DNA of 11,334 nt from an uncultured Clostridium sp. (GTDB lineage Bacteria; Bacillota; Clostridia; Clostridiales; Clostridiaceae), in assembly GCF_910588715.1 (NCBI RefSeq), contig NZ_CAJURG010000016.1:1-11334 (forward strand). Direction: 5' to 3'. This document shows, piece after piece, positions 1 through 4,780 of this stretch. A model generated the notes under the pieces. That model saw nothing but the letters and a program-made list of their open reading frames with translations, was not told the DNA's origin and did no database searches. The stretch's first letter is position 1; the number at the start of each line of letters is the position of its first letter. The position numbers and the translations under genes were made by a program.

Positions 1-15
1 AATTTTCAAAGACCA
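1..15 (-). promoter_or_regulatory. boxA-like antitermination element in 16S rRNA leader
   Basis: Read on the minus strand this is TGGTCTTTGAAAATT, which matches the boxA-type leader element (core CTTTGAAAA) found before 16S rRNA genes in Bacillus and Clostridium. From family knowledge, such elements recruit the NusB/NusE antitermination complex. It lies just downstream of a good promoter and at the window edge, so the 16S gene is expected beyond position 1 but is not seen. Confidence 0.6.
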
Positions 16-22
16 TTTTTCT

Positions 23-38
23 GTCGCACCGAAGCGAC
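23..38 (-). other. GC-rich hairpin at predicted 5' end of pre-rRNA
   Basis: On the minus strand this reads GTCGC-TTCGGT-GCGAC, a perfect 5-bp GC-rich stem with a 6-nt loop in otherwise AT-rich DNA. The promoter -10 at 45-50 predicts transcription starting near position 38, so the hairpin would form the very 5' end of the primary rRNA transcript. It may protect the transcript end or serve in leader processing or antitermination; that role is inference. Confidence 0.5.
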
Positions 39-44
39 TTCCTT

Positions 45-73
45 ATCTTATCATTCTTATCGATTTATGTCAA
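45..73 (-). promoter_or_regulatory. rRNA operon promoter (proximal, P2-like)
   Basis: On the minus strand a perfect -35 TTGACA (68-73) is followed by a 17-bp spacer and the -10 TAAGAT (45-50, 4 of 6 consensus). The predicted start is near 38, ahead of the GC hairpin and the boxA-like element. The DNA upstream is very A/T-rich, as in UP elements. The consensus -35 with ideal spacing and the leader elements make a vegetative sigma-factor rRNA promoter the likely reading. Confidence 0.75.
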
Positions 74-96
74 TAACTTTTTTAAAAATTTTTAAC

Positions 97-125
97 ATTA
101 ATATCTAAAGAAAAAATTTTGTCAC
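97..125 (-). promoter_or_regulatory. possible second (upstream) rRNA promoter
   Basis: About 52 bp upstream of the proximal promoter, the minus strand shows GTGACA (120-125), a 17-bp spacer and ATTAAT (97-102); TATTAA at 98-103 gives a 16-bp spacer. Matches are 5 of 6 and 4 of 6. Tandem promoters are common before rRNA operons, which supports the idea, but in such AT-rich DNA a chance match is possible. Confidence 0.35.
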
Positions 126-255
126 TATTTATCTAATAAACTCTTTAAGTGTTTATTTTTGTCATCAGCGACATGATTTATAATATCATTATATAAAAAT
201 TTTAATTATATATTAATCATTATTTTTATAAATTATATTTATTTTTCTATCATTT

Positions 256-286
256 TCAATATAATTCTCATTAATTCTTATATTGA
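256..286. repeat. inverted repeat, 9-bp arms
   Basis: TCAATATAA (256-264) and TTATATTGA (278-286) are perfect reverse complements separated by 13 bp. The element lies between the glgD terminator and the rRNA promoters, about 180 bp upstream of the proximal -35. No long T-run follows on the minus strand, so it is not a typical terminator. It could be a protein-binding site or chance in AT-rich DNA. Confidence 0.4.
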
Positions 287-349
287 TACACCAGGATACG
301 TTAATATGATGTTCTTATTACTTAGCCTGTTAATTAATATATATCATAC

Positions 350-386
350 AAAAAGAGAGTTAAAATAATTTATATCTTAACTCTCC
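350..386 (-). terminator. rho-independent terminator after glgD
   Basis: On the minus strand, GAGAGTTAA (385-377) pairs perfectly with TTAACTCTC (363-355) around a 13-nt loop, followed directly by a T-run (354-350). It begins about 19 nt after the glgD stop codon and closes the glgC-glgD transcription unit, separating it from the rRNA promoters downstream. Confidence 0.85.
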
Positions 387-404
387 CTTGTTTAAAGGTT
401 ATTT

Positions 405-1511
405 TTAGACTACTCTTTTTTTAGGAATAATAACTGGATTATTTTCTAATCCCTTTACCTCTTCATTATCATCAATAACTGTTCCCTTATCTGTAATAGT
501 GTTACTCATAGTTACATTGCTACCTATAACAGTATTTTGAAGTATAACACAATTTTCAATTACACTACCCTCTCCAATATAAACATTTCTTCCGATAACA
601 CAATTTTTAACTGTTCCTTCAATATATGAACCATTAGCTATAATAGAGTTAACTACACTACTAGTTTCAGTATATTGAGTAGGGCAAGCATCTTTTGGTT
701 TTGTATATATAGGGAAATTACTATAGAATAATTCTTTATTTACTTTTTCATTTAAAAACTCCATATTAGCATCATAGTATGCTCCTATAGAATTTATACA
801 TGCTAGATAACCATTAAACTCATATCCACCAACTTTTAGTTTATCTATATTTCCATTTATATAATTTTTTATCTTCTTATATCTTCCACCCCTGATACAT
901 TCATATATCATATCTATGAAAAGATCAGTTTTCATTATATACATTTCCATATTTATATTTGCACTATCTTTTAAACCTACATTTTCTCCAACACCAACTA
1001 CTCTGTTGCTATTATCTAAATTTAAAACTTGGCAATCAATGAAACTATCTTCTACATGTTTAACATTTTTATATACTGTTGTTACATCATTACCTTCTGC
1101 AATATGATATTTAATTAAATCATTATAATTTATATTGCAAATCATATGTGATGAACAAATTAAAGTATATTCTTTTTTACTACGATCAAAATAATCTATA
1201 TTATCTAAGAAATTATGAACATCATCATGTACAGGATCAATATCTCCAAAGTTAAATACTTTTAATCCATCTTTTTTACGATGAATATCCCAAGGCTTTC
1301 CATTAGTTAAGTGATCCATTAGAGATCTTGATTTATTTTTTGTAAATATTCCTATTGCTTCAATTCCTGAATTAGTCATATTAGATAATACAAAGTCAAT
1401 TACTCTATATCTACCTGCTACAGGTAAAGATGCTAAAGGTCTGCATCTTGTTAACTCCGTAGTCTTTTGTTCATTTTCATCTAAGTTTATTATACCAATA
1501 CAATTGTTCAT
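405..1511 (-). CDS. glgD: GlgD, non-catalytic subunit of glucose-1-phosphate adenylyltransferase
   Basis: This 368-residue protein is a paralogue of the neighbouring GlgC, with a nucleotidyltransferase domain (about 1-255) and a C-terminal left-handed beta-helix of hexapeptide repeats (about 270-345). It keeps the shared blocks GRYRVIDFVLSN (33-44) and NSGI (47-50) but has lost the GlgC active site. The glycine-rich AGGQGSRLG loop is replaced by INLDENEQK (8-16). The SGDH motif holding the catalytic aspartate is CSSH (119-122). The EFEEKP sugar-phosphate block is absent, with GVGENVG at 173-179. From family knowledge, Firmicute GlgD pairs with GlgC and modulates its activity instead of catalysing. 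The ATG has an AGGGGGT ribosome binding site (1528-1522) 10 nt upstream, within the 20-nt gap after glgC. It is the last gene of the glgC-glgD unit. Confidence 0.93.
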   Translation of the reverse strand: MNNCIGIINLDENEQKTTELTRCRPLASLPVAGRYRVIDFVLSNMTNSGIEAIGIFTKNKSRSLMDHLTNGKPWDIHRKKDGLKVFNFGDIDPVHDDVHNFLDNIDYFDRSKKEYTLICSSHMICNINYNDLIKYHIAEGNDVTTVYKNVKHVEDSFIDCQVLNLDNSNRVVGVGENVGLKDSANINMEMYIMKTDLFIDMIYECIRGGRYKKIKNYINGNIDKLKVGGYEFNGYLACINSIGAYYDANMEFLNEKVNKELFYSNFPIYTKPKDACPTQYTETSSVVNSIIANGSYIEGTVKNCVIGRNVYIGEGSVIENCVILQNTVIGSNVTMSNTITDKGTVIDDNEEVKGLENNPVIIPKKRVV

Positions 1512-1531
1512 TATTCTCTTTACCCCCTATA

Positions 1532-2701
1532 TTATACTTCCATTTCACCTATTATAGTTCCACTTTTAATATCTTCCTTAGAAGCTATAACTGCTATTTC
1601 TTCACCATTACCTATTTTACAATCTTTTCTTATTTTTGCTTCTCCACCGATAATAGCCTTATTTATTACAACATTATCTCCAATTTTAGCATCTGTCATT
1701 ATTACAGAGTCTTTTATTACAGTATTCTTACCAATATAAGCTCCTTCAAATAATACAGAATTTTCTACAGTTCCATGAACTGTACATCCTTCAACTACTA
1801 ATGAATTTTTAACATTAGCATCTTTTCCAATATATTGAGCTGGTCTTACAGGACTAACTGAATATATCTTCCAGTCATCTTCATATAGATTTAATCCACT
1901 TTCTCTCTTTAATAAATCCATGTTAGCTTCCCAAAGGCTACTTATAGTTCCAACATCTTTCCAGTATCCTTTAAATGGATAAGCTACTAATTTTCTTCCT
2001 TCATCTAACATCTTAGGAATTATATTTTTACCGAAATCATTGCTAGATTCCTTATCCTTTTCATCTTCCTTTAATGCTTGTCTTAAAGTCTTCCAGTTAA
2101 ATATATAAACTCCCATTGAAGCCATGTTACTCTTAGGATTTGCAGGTTTTTCTTCAAATTCATATATTGATAAATCATCATTAGTATTCATTATTCCAAA
2201 TCTGCATGCCTCTTCCATTGGAACTTCAATTACTGCTATTGTAGCTTCAGCATTTCTTTCTTTGTGGAATTGAAGCATCTTATCGTAATCCATTTTATAA
2301 ATATGGTCACCTGATAAGATTAATACATATTCTGGGTCATATCTATCTACAAACTCAATGTTTTGATAAATTGCATTAGCTGTACCTTTATACCAATTTC
2401 CACCCTTTTCTTCTTGGTATGGAGGTAATATACTTACTCCACCATCTCTTCTATCTAAATCCCATGGGCTACCTATCCCTATATGAGCATTTAGTTCTAA
2501 TGGCTTATATTGAGTTAATACTCCAACTGAATATATTCCTGAATTAGAACAATTACTTAAAGGGAAATCTATAATTCTATATTTTCCTCCATAAGGCACT
2601 GCTGGTTTAGCTAACTTTTTCGTTAAAACACCTAATCTTGATCCTTGTCCTCCTGCTAATATCATAGCAACCATTTCTTTTTTTCTCACTATTTTCTCCA
2701 T
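1532..2701 (-). CDS. glgC: GlgC, glucose-1-phosphate adenylyltransferase (ADP-glucose pyrophosphorylase), catalytic subunit
   Basis: The enzyme makes ADP-glucose and pyrophosphate from ATP and glucose-1-phosphate, the committed step of bacterial glycogen synthesis in the cytoplasm. Visible motifs are the nucleotide loop LAGGQGSRLG (15-24), GGKYRIIDFPLSN (38-50), the catalytic-aspartate block LSGDHIYKMDY (129-139), the sugar-phosphate block EFEEKP (181-186) and YWKDVGT (246-252). A left-handed beta-helix of hexapeptide repeats follows (about 290-365). Length (389 with this start) is normal. The start is doubtful: the ATG at 2701 has GAGGGG directly against it with no spacing. GTG at 2689 (codon 5) has GGAG six nt upstream and gives a start just before the conserved KKEMVAM segment. 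GlgC heads a two-gene unit with glgD, with its own promoter, and probably forms a hetero-oligomer with GlgD. Confidence 0.95.
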   Translation of the reverse strand: MEKIVRKKEMVAMILAGGQGSRLGVLTKKLAKPAVPYGGKYRIIDFPLSNCSNSGIYSVGVLTQYKPLELNAHIGIGSPWDLDRRDGGVSILPPYQEEKGGNWYKGTANAIYQNIEFVDRYDPEYVLILSGDHIYKMDYDKMLQFHKERNAEATIAVIEVPMEEACRFGIMNTNDDLSIYEFEEKPANPKSNMASMGVYIFNWKTLRQALKEDEKDKESSNDFGKNIIPKMLDEGRKLVAYPFKGYWKDVGTISSLWEANMDLLKRESGLNLYEDDWKIYSVSPVRPAQYIGKDANVKNSLVVEGCTVHGTVENSVLFEGAYIGKNTVIKDSVIMTDAKIGDNVVINKAIIGGEAKIRKDCKIGNGEEIAVIASKEDIKSGTIIGEMEV

Positions 2702-2707
2702 CCCCTC
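2687..2707 (-). promoter_or_regulatory. ribosome binding site deciding glgC start
   Basis: The minus strand reads GAGGGG (2707-2702), ATG (2701), GGAG (2699-2696), six nt, then GTG (2689-2687). The ATG has zero spacing from GAGGGG, which is too close for normal initiation. The GTG lies 6 nt after GGAG and 12 nt after GAGGGG. On spacing alone, GTG at 2689 is the better initiation codon. Confidence 0.5.
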
Positions 2708-2718
2708 TAACTTAATCT

Positions 2719-2735
2719 ATACAATATAATTGTAT
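2719..2735. repeat. 17-bp perfect palindrome in glgC leader
   Basis: The minus strand reads ATACAAT-TAT-ATTGTAT, a perfect inverted repeat with 7-bp arms, about 18 nt upstream of the glgC ATG. It lies within the predicted 5' untranslated region. It could be an operator or a weak RNA hairpin near the ribosome binding site. Its all-A/T arms make chance occurrence plausible. Confidence 0.4.
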
Positions 2736-2838
2736 TTACTAAATTACATTTTCTTATTTATGTTAAATTTGTAATTTTACTAAAGACTCATATTATTTCT
2801 AATACACTTTTAATTTTTGTATATATAAATTTTGATCG

Positions 2839-2850
2839 CACACTAGTATA
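2839..2850. promoter_or_regulatory. possible operator motif (ACTAGT-centred) at glgC promoter
   Basis: The plus strand reads CACACTAGTATA, a near-palindrome around ACTAGT (2842-2847). The identical 12-mer occurs upstream of glgB at 10737-10748 in opposite orientation. A second ACTAGT, inside the 8-bp palindrome AACTAGTT (2866-2873), sits 25 bp away between -35 and -10. The copy here covers the predicted glgC transcription start (about 2847). A role as a shared regulator site is inference. Confidence 0.3.
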
Positions 2851-2853
2851 GGT

Positions 2854-2883
2854 ATAATAAGTTTTAACTAGTTTAAATTTCAA
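2854..2883 (-). promoter_or_regulatory. promoter of glgC-glgD
   Basis: The minus strand shows -35 TTGAAA (2883-2878), an 18-bp spacer and -10 TATTAT (2859-2854), each matching consensus at five of six positions. The predicted start is near 2847, giving a leader of about 145 nt before glgC. The -35 overlaps the T-run of the preceding terminator, so termination and re-initiation are packed together. This supports glgC-glgD being a transcription unit separate from the genes upstream. Confidence 0.6.
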
Positions 2884-2916
2884 AAAGTAAGGCACTTTAA
2901 AATTAATAAAAGTGCC
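2882..2916 (-). terminator. rho-independent terminator after the GH13 amylase gene
   Basis: The minus strand forms GGCACTTT (2916-2909) paired with AAAGTGCC (2898-2891) around a 10-nt loop, followed by TTAC and a run of five T (2886-2882). It starts 16 nt after the stop codon of the hydrolase gene and ends the glgB-glgA-glgP-amylase unit. Some read-through into glgC cannot be excluded. Confidence 0.85.
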
Positions 2917-2932
2917 ATACTATTTATAAACC

Positions 2933-4771
2933 TTATAAAACTTTTAATATCATAAATTCATGTGCTTTTATTAAAATATTTATTGTATTGTTTTCTACTG
3001 TATATATTTTATTATTATCTAATAAATCTAAAACATTTGAGTTTACATTGTTAATTAATATATTTTCATCCTTTTCCATAATATTAACTACAATAATTAT
3101 CTTATCATTGTTTAAAACTCTTTCATACCCTAATATACCATTGTTGAACTCTAAAAAATTTATTTCCCCATTTTTTAGGATCTCTTCATTAAATCTAATG
3201 GATGATATTTTTTTATAAAAATCTAATATATCATTATTTTCTCTACCCCAAGGATATGATTTTCTATTATCAGGATCTTTTCCACCAGTTAAACCAGCTT
3301 CATCTCCATAGTATATTAATGGAACTCCTGGTAATGTCATTTGAATTACCACTGCTTCTTTTAACAGATTGACATTATTATTTAGCATAGTTAATACTCT
3401 TTCGGTATCATGATTTCCAAGCAAATTCATTGTTGAATAAAAATACTCTCTAGGATAATTCTCTTTTAAAGATAAGTATTTTTTTATAAAATACTTAATT
3501 CCTATATAATTTCTAACTACATCTAAAATGATTTGTCTCAACGGATAATTTGTTACTGAATCTAATTCATTTCCAAATAGATATTCTCTCTTTCTATTAT
3601 AACTAACCTTATTAGATGCATCTTCCCACACTTCACCAATTAATACACCATCCGATTTTACTTCTTTAAGCTTTTTCTTTAATATCTTAATGAATTCATC
3701 TGGCAATTCATCAGCAACATCTAACCTCCAACCGCCTGCACCAAGCCTTAACCATTTTTCTATTACAGAATTATCATTTCTGATTATATAATCTAAATAA
3801 CTTGGATTAAGCTCATCTACGTTAGGCATATTAGAAAATCCCCACCATGTCTCATATAACTTAGGATAATCATTAAACCTATACCACCTATAATATTGAG
3901 ACTGCAAAGATTGATAGGCACCTACAGAATCATAGTTTCCAAATTTATTAAAATATTTACTATCACTTCCTGTATGGCTAAAAACACCATCTAATATGAT
4001 TTTCATGCCTAATTTTTCTGCTTCAATACATAAATCTTTAAATATTTCTTCATCTCCAAACATAGGATCTATTTTTTCATAATCACCTGTATCATATTTA
4101 TGACAGCTAGGAGAATCAAATATTGGATTAAAATAAATAACACTTGCTCCTAATGATCTTATATATTCTAATTTCTTTTTTACACCTAAAAGATTTCCAC
4201 CGTAAAAATCCCATCTAGCTATATCTCCACTTGTATCTTTTATATACATTGGATCATCATTCCAATTTCCATATATAAATGTATTTTTCTTAGGATTTAG
4301 AACTTTACCTTCCTCTTCTCCATTAAAAAATCTATCTACAAAAATTTGATATATTATTCCTTCTCTATACCAACTTGGTACATCTTTTTTAGAATATATA
4401 GTTATTTGATAACTTACTGGTTCATTAAAATATATCTGACCTATTCCGCCTAGTGATTCTATATTATTTCCATAAATAATATTTCTTCCATAATAATTTA
4501 TTCTAAAATAATAGTATATTAATCCTATATTATTTGATGTATCTACTTCAGTTTCATAAACCCAATTATTTACGCTGTCATTCCATCCTATTTCGTTCAT
4601 TTGAATTTCTATCTGATTGTTGTAAAAATTTATTAAATTAATATAAACTGAACACTTTTTACTAGTCCATAATCTGATTCGCACCTTATTTCCTATACTG
4701 ACCGCACCAAAAGGATTTCTCAATTCAAGATTGTGAGAATCATGGAAAATTTGTATATCATCCAAATCCAC
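2933..4771 (-). CDS. GH13 alpha-amylase family hydrolase, neopullulanase/amylopullulanase-like (cytoplasmic)
   Basis: The 612-residue protein has an N-terminal beta-rich domain (about 1-130), a catalytic (beta/alpha)8 barrel (about 135-530) and a C-terminal beta domain. All GH13 regions are present: DGVFSH (261-266), GGWRLDVAD with nucleophile Asp351, IGEVWED with acid/base Glu380, and LGNHDTER with transition-state Asp455. MPNVDELNP (315-323) fits the neopullulanase/amylopullulanase-like subfamilies, which cleave alpha-1,4 and sometimes alpha-1,6 bonds. There is no signal peptide, so it probably acts in the cytoplasm on glycogen, maltodextrins or phosphorylase limit dextrins, possibly as the debranching activity since no glgX is in the window. 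That role is inference. The gene lies 7 nt after glgP. The annotated start is GTG, only 3 nt from AGGGGG. TTG at 4765 (codon 3) has a 9-nt spacing and may be the true start. Confidence 0.88.
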   Translation of the reverse strand: MDLDDIQIFHDSHNLELRNPFGAVSIGNKVRIRLWTSKKCSVYINLINFYNNQIEIQMNEIGWNDSVNNWVYETEVDTSNNIGLIYYYFRINYYGRNIIYGNNIESLGGIGQIYFNEPVSYQITIYSKKDVPSWYREGIIYQIFVDRFFNGEEEGKVLNPKKNTFIYGNWNDDPMYIKDTSGDIARWDFYGGNLLGVKKKLEYIRSLGASVIYFNPIFDSPSCHKYDTGDYEKIDPMFGDEEIFKDLCIEAEKLGMKIILDGVFSHTGSDSKYFNKFGNYDSVGAYQSLQSQYYRWYRFNDYPKLYETWWGFSNMPNVDELNPSYLDYIIRNDNSVIEKWLRLGAGGWRLDVADELPDEFIKILKKKLKEVKSDGVLIGEVWEDASNKVSYNRKREYLFGNELDSVTNYPLRQIILDVVRNYIGIKYFIKKYLSLKENYPREYFYSTMNLLGNHDTERVLTMLNNNVNLLKEAVVIQMTLPGVPLIYYGDEAGLTGGKDPDNRKSYPWGRENNDILDFYKKISSIRFNEEILKNGEINFLEFNNGILGYERVLNNDKIIIVVNIMEKDENILINNVNSNVLDLLDNNKIYTVENNTINILIKAHEFMILKVL

Positions 4772-4780
4772 ATTCCCCCT
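4763..4780 (-). promoter_or_regulatory. ribosome binding site of the amylase gene, overlapping glgP stop
   Basis: AGGGGG (4780-4775) overlaps the glgP TAG stop (4781-4779), which suggests translational coupling. Spacing is 3 nt to GTG (4771-4769) and 9 nt to in-frame TTG (4765-4763). An ATG at 4773-4771 is in another frame and leads to a different reading. Spacing favours TTG; codon preference favours GTG. Confidence 0.5.

Larger units (their letters stand above)
1..349. other. gene-free rRNA leader and upstream region
   Basis: No protein-coding gene is visible here on either strand; the only open frames are around ten codons and lack a ribosome binding site. The stretch holds, from right to left, an AT-rich segment with an inverted repeat (256-286), one or two rRNA promoters (45-125), a leader hairpin (23-38) and a boxA-like element (1-15). 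A short block at about 290-330 is less AT-rich than its surroundings and I could not assign it. Confidence 0.7.

Noticed and set aside
217..275. Ten-codon ATG frame on the minus strand within the rRNA upstream region
   Set aside because: No ribosome binding site and very short; expected by chance.
916..1107. Plus-strand open frame of 63 codons inside glgD
   Set aside because: It lies opposite the well-supported glgD gene, has no homology I recognise, and its hydrophobic, Ser/Thr-rich make-up is what an antisense reading of AT-rich coding DNA gives.
2988..3218. Plus-strand open frame of 76 codons inside the GH13 gene
   Set aside because: Antisense to the C-terminal part of a clear gene; Leu/Ile/Ser-rich composition fits a shadow frame.
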